From Blastococcus sp. HT6-30 (GTDB lineage: Bacteria > Actinomycetota > Actinomycetes > Mycobacteriales > Geodermatophilaceae), in assembly GCF_039729015.1 (NCBI RefSeq), contig NZ_CP155792.1:2194001-2258000 (forward strand): DNA of 64,000 nt. Direction: 5' to 3'. A program made the translations under genes and the position numbers. Shown here in pieces: positions 53,123 through 63,083 of the stretch. Every line of letters starts with the position of its first letter. Positions within the stretch are counted from its first letter, which is position 1. A model generated the notes under the pieces. It did no database searches, was not told the origin of the DNA, and saw only the letters and a program-made list of their open reading frames with translations.

Positions 53123-54261
53123 CGACGCTGTGGGACACCACCGGATCGGCCGTGGTGAAGGAACTGGCCGCCCAGCGGCGCACCGGAGGCGCGGTGCTCT
53201 CCGGCGTGGCGCTGACGCTCGTCGTCGTCGCCGAGGAGAGCCGGGTGACCGAGGCGGAGGAGGCGGCGACGCACGCCGCGGAGATGCACCCCTGCCGGGT
53301 GCTCGTCGTGGTGCGCCGGCAGATCGACGCCCCCGGCCCCCGGCTGGACGCCGAGGTGCAGATCGGCGGCCGGCTCGGCCCGGGCGAGGCCGTCGTCATG
53401 CGGATGTACGGCCGGCTGGCCCTGCACGCCGAGTCGGTCGTGCTGCCGCTGCTGGCCGCCGACGCCCCCGTCGTGACCTGGTGGCACGGGGTACCACCGG
53501 AACGGATCGCCCGGGACGCGCTCGGCGTCTTCGCCGACCGGCGGATCACCGACAGCTCCCTGGCCGAGGATCCGCTGGCCTGCCTGCGGACGCGCGCCGA
53601 GGACTACGCCCCGGGCGACTCCGACCTGGCCTGGACCCGCAGCACCGGCTGGCGCTCGGCGCTCGCCTCCACGCTCGACTCGGTGTCCGGCCGGCGTGGC
53701 GACTCCGTCCGCGTGCTCACCGGCACGATCGAGGGGGATCCGCGCAACGCCACCGCCCGGCTGCTGGCCGGCTGGCTGTCCTCGCGCTCCGGCTGCGCCG
53801 TCGACATCACCGAGGCGACCCGCAGCCCCGGGCCCAGCGGCGTGGCCGCGGTCAAGCTGTCCCTGGACCAGGACGAGGAGGTGGAGATCCGGGCCGACCG
53901 CCGGGGCGGCGCGCTCATCTCGCAGCCCTTCCGTCCGGACTCGACCGTCGCCCTTCCCGAGCGGCCGCTCGGGGATTTGCTGAGCGAGGAGCTGCGCCGG
54001 CTCGATCCCGACGAGCCCTACAGCGAGGCCCTGGAGGCAGCCACCGGCCTGCACGGGTTGTCGGATCGGCCCGCGGTCCGCGAGCTCGTGTGGTTCGACC
54101 CCGCCGCCCCCGAGGGCGACGACGAGCAGCGGCCGGCTTCGGCGCCCACGGTGCCGGGTGACTCGGAGGACGCCGACGAGGTCGCCGAGAGCGGGGAGCA
54201 CGACGGCGACGCCGCCGGCGACCCGGACCCCACGACCGGCGAAGGAGCCCTGACCTCGTGA
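53119..54261 (+). CDS. opcA: Glucose-6-phosphate dehydrogenase assembly protein OpcA
   Basis: 380 aa. OpcA blocks: LWDTTGSAVVKELAAQRRT (about 3-21), EAATHAAEMHPCRVLVVVRR (about 48-67), DAPVVTWWHGVPPERI (about 115-130) and DLAWTRSTGWRSALAS (about 173-188). The acidic C-terminus (about 330-380) is low-complexity. OpcA is an actinobacterial and cyanobacterial cofactor of Zwf. GTG 53119 has GAGGAGG upstream. Its stop overlaps the pgl start (GTGA). Confidence 0.95.
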   Translation: MTTLWDTTGSAVVKELAAQRRTGGAVLSGVALTLVVVAEESRVTEAEEAATHAAEMHPCRVLVVVRRQIDAPGPRLDAEVQIGGRLGPGEAVVMRMYGRLALHAESVVLPLLAADAPVVTWWHGVPPERIARDALGVFADRRITDSSLAEDPLACLRTRAEDYAPGDSDLAWTRSTGWRSALASTLDSVSGRRGDSVRVLTGTIEGDPRNATARLLAGWLSSRSGCAVDITEATRSPGPSGVAAVKLSLDQDEEVEIRADRRGGALISQPFRPDSTVALPERPLGDLLSEELRRLDPDEPYSEALEAATGLHGLSDRPAVRELVWFDPAAPEGDDEQRPASAPTVPGDSEDADEVAESGEHDGDAAGDPDPTTGEGALTS

Positions 54262-55073
54262 GCTCCTCCCCCGGCGACCGCGCCTCGGCCGAACCCGCCG
54301 ACGGCGGGGCACCTGTACCCGACGTCGTGATCGAGCCCGACGCCGACCGGCTGGCCCGCGCAGCCGCCGAGGCGCTCGTCGCCCGGCTCGCCGCTGCCCA
54401 GGCGGTGCACGGCACCGCCTCGGTCGTCCTGACCGGCGGCGGCATCGGCATCGCCGTCCTCGAACGGGTGGCCGGCCTCGCCGCCGAGCCGGTGCGCGAG
54501 ACCGTCGACTGGACCGCGGTGGACGTCTGGTGGGGCGACGAGCGGTTCGTCCCGGCCGACGAGGCCGAGCGCAACGAGAAGCAGGCGCGCACGGCATTGC
54601 TGGATGCGGTGGGAGTCCCGCCGGAGCGGGTGCACGCGATGCCGCCCTCCGACGGCGACTTCTCCGAACCCGAGGACGCCGCCACGTGGTACGCCGATCA
54701 GCTCGCCGCCGCGGCTCCGGAGGGGCAGGTCCTCCCCCGGCTCGACCTGCTGCTGCTCGGCATGGGCCCCGAGGGGCACACCGCCTCGATCTTCCCGGCC
54801 TCCCCCGCCGTGCGGGACGAGCGGACGGTGGTCGCGGTGCGGAACTGCCCCAAGCCACCGCCCACCCGGATCAGCCTCGGGTTCCGCGCGATCAACAGCG
54901 CCGAGGAGGTCTGGCTGCTCGTCTCCGGTGCGGGCAAGGCCGCCGCCGTCGCCCGCGCACTGGCCGGCGCCGACCCGCAGGAGCTACCGGCCGCCGGGGT
55001 ACGCGGCACCCGCGCGACGAGGTGGCTGCTCGACCAGGCCGCGGCCGCCGAGCTGCCCCGCTCGCAGGGCTGA
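54258..55073 (+). CDS. pgl: 6-phosphogluconolactonase
   Basis: 271 aa, SIS-like NagB/DevB fold. VVLTGGGIGIAVLERVA (about 57-73), WTAVDVWWGDERFVPADEAE (about 86-105), LDLLLLGMGPEGHTASIFPA (about 164-183) and LGFRAINSAEEVWLLVSGAG. It hydrolyses the lactone made by Zwf. Last gene of the cluster, it converges with rbpA only 6 bp away. Confidence 0.95.
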   Translation: MSSSPGDRASAEPADGGAPVPDVVIEPDADRLARAAAEALVARLAAAQAVHGTASVVLTGGGIGIAVLERVAGLAAEPVRETVDWTAVDVWWGDERFVPADEAERNEKQARTALLDAVGVPPERVHAMPPSDGDFSEPEDAATWYADQLAAAAPEGQVLPRLDLLLLGMGPEGHTASIFPASPAVRDERTVVAVRNCPKPPPTRISLGFRAINSAEEVWLLVSGAGKAAAVARALAGADPQELPAAGVRGTRATRWLLDQAAAAELPRSQG

Positions 55074-55079
55074 CGCCCC

Positions 55080-55421
55080 TCAGCCCCCGCGACGGACGCG
55101 GAGCCGGTCCAGCGCCTCCTGCAGGAGCGCGTCACCGTCGGCGTCGCTGCGCCGCTCGCGCACGTAGGCCAGGTGCGTCTTGTACGGCTCGATGCGGGGA
55201 GCCGGCGGCGGTGCGGCCTCGTCCTGCCCGGCCGGCAGACCGCACCGCGGGCAGTCCCAGAACTCCGGGACCTCGGCCTCGCTCGCGAGGACCAGCCGGG
55301 TCTCGTGCCCGTTCCCGCACCAGAACGGGATGCGCCGACGGGGTGCGGTCTCGCCGCGCTCGACCTCGCCCATCGGACCTGCACCGACCCGGCTACCCCG
55401 GATCGCGTTCCCACCAGTCAC
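55080..55421 (-). CDS. rbpA: RNA polymerase-binding protein RbpA
   Basis: 113 aa. The RbpA core domain has PFWCGNGHETRLVLASEAEV (about 32-51) and PEFWDCPRCGLPAG (about 52-65). The sigma-interacting segment is EPYKTHLAYVRERRSDADGD, followed by LLQEALDRLR. It binds RNA polymerase and group I/II sigma factors, stabilises the open complex, and is a hallmark of actinobacteria. GTG 55419-55421 has AGGGGG six bases upstream. In streptomycetes rbpA is stress-induced; here a -10 box and hairpin lie in its leader. Confidence 0.96.
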   Translation of the reverse strand: MTGGNAIRGSRVGAGPMGEVERGETAPRRRIPFWCGNGHETRLVLASEAEVPEFWDCPRCGLPAGQDEAAPPPAPRIEPYKTHLAYVRERRSDADGDALLQEALDRLRVRRGG

Positions 55422-55448
55422 GTGTGCCCCCTGATCGTCGGTCCAGGT

Positions 55449-55470
55449 CGCGGCGGCGCGAACCGCCGCG
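55449..55470 (-). promoter_or_regulatory. Hairpin in the rbpA leader
   Basis: Perfect 8-bp arms CGCGGCGG (55449-55456) and CCGCCGCG (55463-55470) around a 6-nt loop. It lies between the candidate -10 and the ribosome site of rbpA and could affect translation or premature termination. Confidence 0.4.
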
Positions 55471-55475
55471 CGGGC

Positions 55476-55481
55476 AGTCTA
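55476..55481 (-). promoter_or_regulatory. Candidate -10 element of rbpA
   Basis: TAGACT on the minus strand fits TANNNT, about 54 bases before the GTG, giving a leader of about 47 nt that contains the hairpin at 55449-55470. Confidence 0.4.
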
Positions 55482-55597
55482 GGGCGAAACGGCGCGCTGT
55501 CCGGTCACGATTGCGCGCCGGATGCGGAACGTGCTGGCAGGGCCCTTCTGCGGGGTCCCACCGCGACCCTGCGAGTGCCGGGCAGGAGGCGCGTGGC

Positions 55598-55831
55598 TCA
55601 GTTGGCCTTGATGAGGATGCCCAGGCCGACGATGCACACCGTCCAGATCATCGCGGTCAGCACGGTCAGCCGGTTGAGATTCTTCTCGACCACCGACGAC
55701 CCGGACAGCGACGAGGACACCGAGCCGCCGAACATCGAGGACAGACCGCCGCCCTTGCCGCGGTGCAGCAGGATGAGCACGATGAGGAGCAGGCTGCTGA
55801 GGACCAGCAGCACGTTGAGGACCAGCTCCAT
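55598..55831 (-). CDS. secG: Preprotein translocase subunit SecG
   Basis: 77 aa with two membrane helices (about 4-22, LVLNVLLVLSSLLLIVLIL, and about 55-73) around the SecG loop HRGKGGGLSSMFGGS. It assists SecYE in protein export. ATG 55829-55831 has GGAGAGG upstream. It lies downstream of the tpiA region, as in most actinobacteria. Confidence 0.95.
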   Translation of the reverse strand: MELVLNVLLVLSSLLLIVLILLHRGKGGGLSSMFGGSVSSSLSGSSVVEKNLNRLTVLTAMIWTVCIVGLGILIKAN

Positions 55832-55981
55832 TGACCTCTCCGGAAGGCTCGACGACCGGCGACGGACGCCAGCTCTCGCCCCGAGACTAGCCGACGCCGA
55901 CCGCAGTCCCCGTCAGCGGACCCGTTCCGCCGCCCGCTTCCGTGCTCCGCTCCGCTCCTCGCCGCGAGGCTCCCGCAGCTG

Positions 55982-57772
55982 TCAGCGGACCCCGGCCGTG
56001 GCGACGTCGTACCCGTCGTACGGGCGCATGACCACGCCGTTGCGGAGCCGCTGCCCGGACACCAGCTGGATGCGGGTCTCCGCCAGCGGGACGTAGGCCC
56101 CGCTCGCCCGCGCCGCCTCGGCGACCTGCGCCCAGTCGGCGTCCCCCGCCCGCGCCTGGTCGACCAGTGCGTTGATCTCCGGGTCGTCCAACCGCGCGTA
56201 GTTCGGGTTCCCCACGCGGGCGATGCTGCGACCGGCGACCAGCGGCTCGAGGAAGGAGCCCGCCGTCGGGAAGTCGGCGGTGCGGGTGGCCAGCACGAGC
56301 CCGTAGCCGCTCCGGGCGACGTTGTCCGGGTTGCCGACGTCGGTGGCGTAGAAGGTCGCCGGGTCCAGCGGTCGGACCTCGACCTCGATGCCGACCGCAC
56401 CGAGCTGACCGGCGATCTCGTCGGCGACGTCGACGCTGCTGCGCACGTCCGGCACGGCCAGGACGGTCGAGAAGCCGTCGGGCCGGCCGCACTCCTCCAG
56501 GGCACTCCGCGCAGCGCCCGGATCCGGCCCCGCCTCGGTGACCTCGGGGCCACCCGCGAGCGCGCGCGGCCACAGCTGCGAGCTGCGCACCGCGTCCACA
56601 GCACCGCCCAGCGCCGACTGGACCGCCCGCCGGTCGACGGCGGCGGCCACGGCCGCCCGGCAGGCCGGGTCGTCCATGGGCGCCACGTCGGTGGGCAGCG
56701 CGAGCAGGCGGACGGCGCCGGTCGTCACGTCGTCCACCCGGTCCAGCAGGGCGACGTCGTCACCGGACAGCCGGGCGGTCGTCGCCGCCTGCACCCCCGT
56801 GCCGGAGATGTCCAGGTCCGCGGAGCCGGCCAGCAGCGCCTGGTCGCGCGCCAGGCCGGAGAGCCCGGTGCGCACCTCGACCCGGTCGGGCAGTGCCGTC
56901 CGGACGTCGTCGGTCGCCGGGTCCCACTCCGGGTTGGGCTCCAGCACGATGCCGGTCTCCGGGTCGACCGAGGTGATCGCGTACGGCCCGGAGGACACCG
57001 GGTCGGCGCCGTAGTCACCACGGGTGTCGGCCTCCGCCGGTACCGGGCTGCTGGACGGCAGCGCGAGGACGTAGGGCAGGTCCGGCTGCGGAGCGCGCAG
57101 CCGGAAGATGATCGTGCGGTCGTCCGGCGTCTCGATCGAGGTGAGGACCGGGTCGTCCTCCTCGGTGGAGTACGGCCCCGGATAGGGGTTGGCCGGGTCG
57201 TCGAGGAGGTTCACCAGGTAGGTCGGCCCGCCGACGATCACGTCGGAGGCGAACGACCGGGCGATGCCGTACTTCACGTCGCCGCTGGTGATCGGCCGGC
57301 CGTTCTCGAACCGGACGCCCTCGCGCAGGGTGTACGTCCAGCTGAGGCCGTCCTCCGACACGGTGCCCAGGTCGGTCGCGAGGTCGGGCACCAGCTCACC
57401 GGTGGCGCCGGGTTCGCTGGAGAAGGTGACGAGCGTGCGGGTGTAGAGGCGCATCAGGTTCCAGACCCCGGGCAGGTACGAACGCTGCGGGTCCAGGCTG
57501 TCGACGGTCGGCGCCACGACGCGCAGGGTGCCACCGCGCTCGTCCGACGGGGAGCGGACGCCCTCGACGCCGGCGTCGGGGCCGTCGGCCAGCACCGGGA
57601 CGTCGGCCCGCCCGCCGCCGCTGCCCAGGCAGCTGACCGCGAGTACGAGGACCAGGACGATCACGGCTGCCGCGGCGGCGATGCGCCGCCAGGGCCGGCC
57701 CCGTGCCCACGGCGGCAGCCGGTCGGCCAGCCGCTCCCGCGTCTGCTGCTCCACGCTGCTGCCCGCCCCCAC
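55982..57772 (-). CDS. ABC transporter solute-binding lipoprotein, family 5
   Basis: 596 aa. A basic N-terminus and one hydrophobic stretch end in a lipobox (LAVSC, Cys about 48), so the mature protein is tethered to the outer face of the membrane. The rest is the SBP_bac_5 fold: GGTLRVVAPTVDSLDPQRSY (about 79-98), LREGVRFENGRPITSGDVKY (about 148-167) and DLPYVLALPSSSPVP. Such proteins bind peptides or other solutes. No permease or ATPase gene is adjacent, so it is an orphan here. GTG 57770-57772 is used; GTG 57752-57754, after GGGCGGG, is possible. It lies between tpiA and secG on the same strand. Confidence 0.88.
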   Translation of the reverse strand: MGAGSSVEQQTRERLADRLPPWARGRPWRRIAAAAAVIVLVLVLAVSCLGSGGGRADVPVLADGPDAGVEGVRSPSDERGGTLRVVAPTVDSLDPQRSYLPGVWNLMRLYTRTLVTFSSEPGATGELVPDLATDLGTVSEDGLSWTYTLREGVRFENGRPITSGDVKYGIARSFASDVIVGGPTYLVNLLDDPANPYPGPYSTEEDDPVLTSIETPDDRTIIFRLRAPQPDLPYVLALPSSSPVPAEADTRGDYGADPVSSGPYAITSVDPETGIVLEPNPEWDPATDDVRTALPDRVEVRTGLSGLARDQALLAGSADLDISGTGVQAATTARLSGDDVALLDRVDDVTTGAVRLLALPTDVAPMDDPACRAAVAAAVDRRAVQSALGGAVDAVRSSQLWPRALAGGPEVTEAGPDPGAARSALEECGRPDGFSTVLAVPDVRSSVDVADEIAGQLGAVGIEVEVRPLDPATFYATDVGNPDNVARSGYGLVLATRTADFPTAGSFLEPLVAGRSIARVGNPNYARLDDPEINALVDQARAGDADWAQVAEAARASGAYVPLAETRIQLVSGQRLRNGVVMRPYDGYDVATAGVR

Positions 57773-57802
57773 CCGTGTCCGGCCGGCGGCGGGCAGCAGG
57801 GT

Positions 57803-58612
57803 TCAGCTACCGCCGGCGGCGATCCGACAGATCTGCGCGAACTCGTCGGCGTCCAGGCTGGCACCGCCGACGAGCGCACCGTCGATGTCCGCCCCGGCCA
57901 GGATCCCGGCCGTGTTCGCGGCCTTCACCGACCCGCCGTAGAGGATACGGACGCTCGAGGCCGTCTCGTCGCCGAAGCGCTCGGCGAGCCGCGCCCGCAG
58001 TGCGCCACAGACCTGCTGCGCGTCCTCAGGCGTGGCGACCTCGCCGGTGCCGATCGCCCACACCGGCTCGTAGGCGATCACCAGACCCGCGACCTGCTCG
58101 GCGGTGCGGCCCTCGAGGGCCGCGTCGAGTTGGGCGGTGCAGTGCGCGACGTGGGCGCCGGCCTTGCGGACGTCGAGCCCCTCTCCCACGCAGAGGATCG
58201 GCACGATGCCGTGCCGCAGGGCCGCCTGCACCTTTGCGGCGACGACGCCGTCGTCCTCGCCGTGCCGGGCTCGCCGCTCGGAGTGGCCCACCGTGACGTA
58301 CTGGCACGCGAGTGCGCTGAGCATCCCGCCGCTGACCTCACCGGTGTAGGCCCCGGAGTCGGCGGCCGAGAGGTCCTGGGCGCCGTAGCCGATCGCGAGC
58401 TTGTCGCCGGTGACGAGCGTCTGCACGCTGCGCAGCGCGGTGAACGGCGGGAGGACGACGACCTCGGCGGTGTCGAGCTCCTTCTCCTTGAGGGAGAACA
58501 CGACCTTCTGGACCAGCCCGATGGCCTCCAGGTGGGTCATGTGCATCTTCCAGTTGCCGGCGATGAGCGGCCGGCGCCCCTGGCGGGCGGGGGTGGGACG
58601 GGTGCGTGCCAT
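57803..58612 (-). CDS. tpiA: Triosephosphate isomerase
   Basis: 269 aa. [20 protein letters not shown] (about 16-35), catalytic His in [14 protein letters not shown] (about 105-118), catalytic Glu in [20 protein letters not shown] (about 177-196) and the phosphate loop [13 protein letters not shown]. It interconverts dihydroxyacetone phosphate and glyceraldehyde-3-phosphate. ATG 58610-58612, 13 bp after pgk. Last of the gap-pgk-tpiA operon. Confidence 0.97.
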   Translation of the reverse strand: MARTRPTPARQGRRPLIAGNWKMHMTHLEAIGLVQKVVFSLKEKELDTAEVVVLPPFTALRSVQTLVTGDKLAIGYGAQDLSAADSGAYTGEVSGGMLSALACQYVTVGHSERRARHGEDDGVVAAKVQAALRHGIVPILCVGEGLDVRKAGAHVAHCTAQLDAALEGRTAEQVAGLVIAYEPVWAIGTGEVATPEDAQQVCGALRARLAERFGDETASSVRILYGGSVKAANTAGILAGADIDGALVGGASLDADEFAQICRIAAGGS

Positions 58613-58625
58613 GTCCGCTCCCCGC

Positions 58626-59818
58626 TCAGTCGGCCAGCACCGCGAGGCCCGGGAGGTCCCGGCCCTCGAGGTACTCCAGCGACGCGCCGCCCCCGGTGCT
58701 GATGTGCCCGTAGGCGTCCTCGTCCAGGCCCAGGACGCGAACCGCCGCCGCCGAGTCACCGCCGCCGACGACCGACAGGCCGTCCACTGCGCCGACCGCC
58801 TGCGCGACGCCCCGGGTACCGGCCTGGAAGGGGGCGAGCTCGAAGACGCCCATCGGGCCGTTCCAGAACACGGTGCGGGCGTCCCCGAGCATCGAGCCGA
58901 AGATCTCCACCGTCCGCGGACCCACGTCGAGGCCCATCTGCCCGTCCGGTATCCCCGCCGCGTCGACCACCGTGGTCTCCGCCTCCGCGCTGAACTCCGG
59001 GGCGCAGACGACGTCGACCGGCAGCACGATCCGGTCGCCGGCCTCGGCGAGCAGCCGCCGGCAGGTGTCGACCTGGTCGGCCTCCAGGAGCGAGTTGCCC
59101 ACCCCGTGGCCCTGGGCGGCCAGGAAGGTGAAGCACATGCCGCCGCCGACGAGCAGCCGGTCGACCTTCGGCAGCAGCGCCTCGATGACCGCGAGCTTGT
59201 CGCTGACCTTGGAGCCCCCCAGCACGACCACGTAGGGCCGCTCGGGCTCCGTGGTGAGCCGGGTGAGCACCTCGAGCTCGCGGGCGACCAGCCGCCCGGC
59301 CGCGTGGGGCAGACGCTCGGCGACGTCGAACACCGAGGCGTGCGCGCGGTGGACCGCGCCGAAGGCGTCGTCGACGTACACGTCGGCGAGGGCGGCCAGC
59401 CGGTCGGCCAGCGCGGCCCGCTCGGCGTCGTCCTTCGACGTCTCCGCGGCCTCGAACCGGACGTTCTCCAGCAGCAGGACGTCCCCGTCGCCGAGGGCGG
59501 CCGCCTTGGCCTGCGCGTCGTCGCCGGCGACGTCGGTAGCCAGCGGAACGGTGGTGCCGAGCAGCTCGCCCAGGCGCGCGGCGACCGGCGCGAGGGAGAA
59601 CGCGGGATCGGGCGTGCCCTTGGGCCGGCCGAGGTGGGCCGCGACGATCACGCGGGCGCCGCCGTCGCGCAGCGCCTGCAGGGTCGGCAGGCTCGCGCGG
59701 ATCCGGCCGTCGTCGGTGATGGAGCCGGTCGTCTTGTCCAGCGGGACGTTCAGGTCGGCGCGCAACAGCACGCGCCGACCCGAGACGCCCTCGGCGAGGA
59801 GGTCGTCGAGCGAACGCA

Positions 59819-59819
<1 letters not shown>
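58626..59819 (-). CDS. pgk: Phosphoglycerate kinase
   Basis: 397 aa. [13 protein letters not shown] (about 16-28), [13 protein letters not shown] (about 58-70), [12 protein letters not shown] and [16 protein letters not shown] in the N-domain. [43 protein letters not shown] and [13 protein letters not shown] in the nucleotide domain. It makes ATP from 1,3-bisphosphoglycerate. ATG 59817-59819 overlaps the gap stop by one base. Confidence 0.97.
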
Positions 59820-60901
<1,082 letters not shown>

Positions 60902-60999
60902 TCGGTCGCCGCCCGACCCGGCTGGCCCCCGTCGATCAGGTCACCTGCTCGACGACGCTCCTCGCCCGGCGTCGGCGTCCGGGCGGAAGGGTCCTCCGG

Positions 61000-61980
61000 C
61001 TACTGCGTGAGCATGTCGTCGGTGACGACGGACTCCGTGTCGGGGATCCCCAGATCCTTGGCCCGCTTGTCGGCCATGGCCAGCAAGCGCCGTATGCGGC
61101 CGGCGACGGCGTCCTTGGTCATCGGGGGGTCGGCGCGCTGGCCCAGCTCCTCGAGCGAGGCCTGGCCGAACTCCAGCCGCAGCCGGCCGGCCACCAGCAG
61201 GTGCTCCGGGGCGTCCTCGCCGAGGATCTCCAGCGCGCGCTCGACCCGGGCGCTCGCGGCCACCGCGGCCCGGGCAGAGCGGCGCAGGTTGGCGTCGTCG
61301 AAGTTGGCGAGCCGGTTGGCGGTGGCCCGGACCTCGCGGCGCATCCGCCGCTCCTCCCAGGCCATCACCGCGTCGTGGGCCCCCATCCGGGTGAGCAGCG
61401 CGCTGATGGCGTCACCGTCCCGGACGACGACCCGGTCGGCGCCCCGGACCTCGCGCGCCTTCGCGGCGATGCCCAGGCGGCGGGCGGCGCCGACGAGCGC
61501 CATGGCCGCCTCCGGGCCGGGGCAGGTGACCTCCAGCGACGAGGACCGGCCCGGCTCGGTGAGCGAGCCGTGAGCGAGGAAGGCACCCCGCCAGGCGGCC
61601 TCGGCGTCGTTGATGCTGCCGGACACCACCGACGGCGGCAGTCCCCGGACGGGGCGCCCGCGCTGGTCGACCAGGCCGGTCTGCCGCGCCAGGCCCTCGC
61701 CGTGCTTGGCGATGCGGACGAGGTAGCGCACCCCACGGCGGATGTTGCCGCCGGCCAGCACGCTCACCCCGCTCGTGTAGCCGTAGACCTCGCTGATGTC
61801 CCGGCGCAGCCGCCGGGCGACCGAGCCGGTGTCGAGCTCGGCCTCGATGACCACCCGCCCACCGACGATGTGCAGGCCACCGGAGAACCGCAGCAGCGCG
61901 GTCACCTCGGCCTTGCGCTCGGAGGTCTTCGTGCACTCCACCCGGGAGAGCTCGTCCTTCACCATGGCGGTCATCGCCAT
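61000..61980 (-). CDS. whiA: DNA-binding protein WhiA
   Basis: 326 aa. The N-terminus [20 protein letters not shown] is the WhiA signature. A LAGLIDADG homing-endonuclease-like domain without the nuclease acidic motif covers about 20-215 ([20 protein letters not shown]). A C-terminal helix-turn-helix follows ([18 protein letters not shown] then [17 protein letters not shown]). In Streptomyces it controls sporulation septation with WhiB. ATG 61978-61980 has GGGGGTGG upstream. It follows yvcK and rapZ in the universal rapZ-yvcK-whiA order. Confidence 0.96.
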   Translation of the reverse strand: MAMTAMVKDELSRVECTKTSERKAEVTALLRFSGGLHIVGGRVVIEAELDTGSVARRLRRDISEVYGYTSGVSVLAGGNIRRGVRYLVRIAKHGEGLARQTGLVDQRGRPVRGLPPSVVSGSINDAEAAWRGAFLAHGSLTEPGRSSSLEVTCPGPEAAMALVGAARRLGIAAKAREVRGADRVVVRDGDAISALLTRMGAHDAVMAWEERRMRREVRATANRLANFDDANLRRSARAAVAASARVERALEILGEDAPEHLLVAGRLRLEFGQASLEELGQRADPPMTKDAVAGRIRRLLAMADKRAKDLGIPDTESVVTDDMLTQ

Positions 61981-62114
61981 GCCGTCCACCCCCACGTTCC
62001 CCCGGGGTATGCCGCCCCCGCACTTCGGGTCAGCGCCATGTACGCCGTCCCCCCGTCCCCTCGTGCCGGCCGGCCGGCCGTACACCCGCTACCCGCTCGC
62101 TCACGCCCACTCGT

Positions 62115-63083
62115 TCACCGCATCCCGACCACGGAGGCCAGCGCCGCCGACAACCGCGCGGGATCGTGCCGCGGAGCGCCGTCCGGCTCGGCCACCGGCG
62201 CCAGGAGGAGCTCGGCGCCGGTCCCGCGGACTGCGTCAAGCAGACCACGGCGGTCAACCACTGATTCCACGTCCGCGATCACCGTGTGCAACGCCACTCC
62301 GCCCAGGTGCGCCCGCAGCACAGCCAGATGCTCCTCTGGGGAGAACCCGTCCGTCTCACCGGGCTGCGGCTCCAGGTTCAGCACCACCACCACCCGAGCC
62401 CGCGCGGCGGCCAGGGCGGCGCGCAGCCGGGGCACGAGGAGGTGCGGCAGCACAGAGGTGTACCAGGAACCCGGGCCGAGCGAGACCACGTCGGCCGCCG
62501 CGATCGCGTCCAGCACCGCTGGGTGCACCGCCGGATCGGCCGGCGCGAGGCGGATCTCCCGGACCCGTCCCGGCGTGGCGGCGATCGCCACCTGCCCCCG
62601 GATGGTGCGCACCGGGGCGGGGTCGTCCCGGTCGGCGGTCTCCACGCGGGCGACGAGATCGAGCGGCTCGTCGGCCATGGGCAGCACCCGCCCGCACGCC
62701 CCGATGAGCGCACCCAGCTCGTCGAGGGCCCGCACCGTGTCACCACCGTGCATCTCGGCCAGGCCGGTGAGCAGCAGGTTGCCCACCGGGTGCCCGGCCA
62801 GGACGCCGCTGCCGCCGAAGCGGTGCTGGAACAGCGACGCCAGCGTCCGCTCGCGCTCGGTGTCACCGGCGAGCGCGGCGAGGGCCATCCGGAGGTCTCC
62901 GGGGGGCAGGACCGGCATCTCCCGGCGGATCCGGCCCGACGAGCCGCCGTCGTCGGCGACGGTGACCACGGCGGTCAGCTCCGGGGTGATGCGGCGCCAG
63001 GCGGCCAGCGCCGCGGCCAGGCCGTGGCCGCCACCGAAGGCGACGACCCGGGGCGGCCGCCCCGAGGACGTGGTGCCGCCCAC
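62115..63083 (-). CDS. yvcK: YvcK/CofD-like protein (gluconeogenesis factor)
   Basis: 322 aa. VVAFGGGHGLAAALAAWR (about 13-30), VTVADDGGSSGRIRREM (about 41-57), LPPGDLRMALAALAGD (about 60-75) and VSLGPGSWYTSVLPHLLVP are the UDP-sugar-binding blocks of YvcK/CuvA. Family members are needed for growth on gluconeogenic carbon and for cell-wall precursor supply; the enzymatic role is unsettled. GTG 63081-63083 overlaps the rapZ stop by one base. Rv1422 counterpart. Confidence 0.95.
   Translation of the reverse strand: MGGTTSSGRPPRVVAFGGGHGLAAALAAWRRITPELTAVVTVADDGGSSGRIRREMPVLPPGDLRMALAALAGDTERERTLASLFQHRFGGSGVLAGHPVGNLLLTGLAEMHGGDTVRALDELGALIGACGRVLPMADEPLDLVARVETADRDDPAPVRTIRGQVAIAATPGRVREIRLAPADPAVHPAVLDAIAAADVVSLGPGSWYTSVLPHLLVPRLRAALAAARARVVVVLNLEPQPGETDGFSPEEHLAVLRAHLGGVALHTVIADVESVVDRRGLLDAVRGTGAELLLAPVAEPDGAPRHDPARLSAALASVVGMR

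Noticed and set aside
51460..54858. An 1132-codon open frame on the - strand
   Set aside because: It lies opposite zwf, opcA and pgl, all unmistakable. The reading is low-complexity Arg/Gly/Val.
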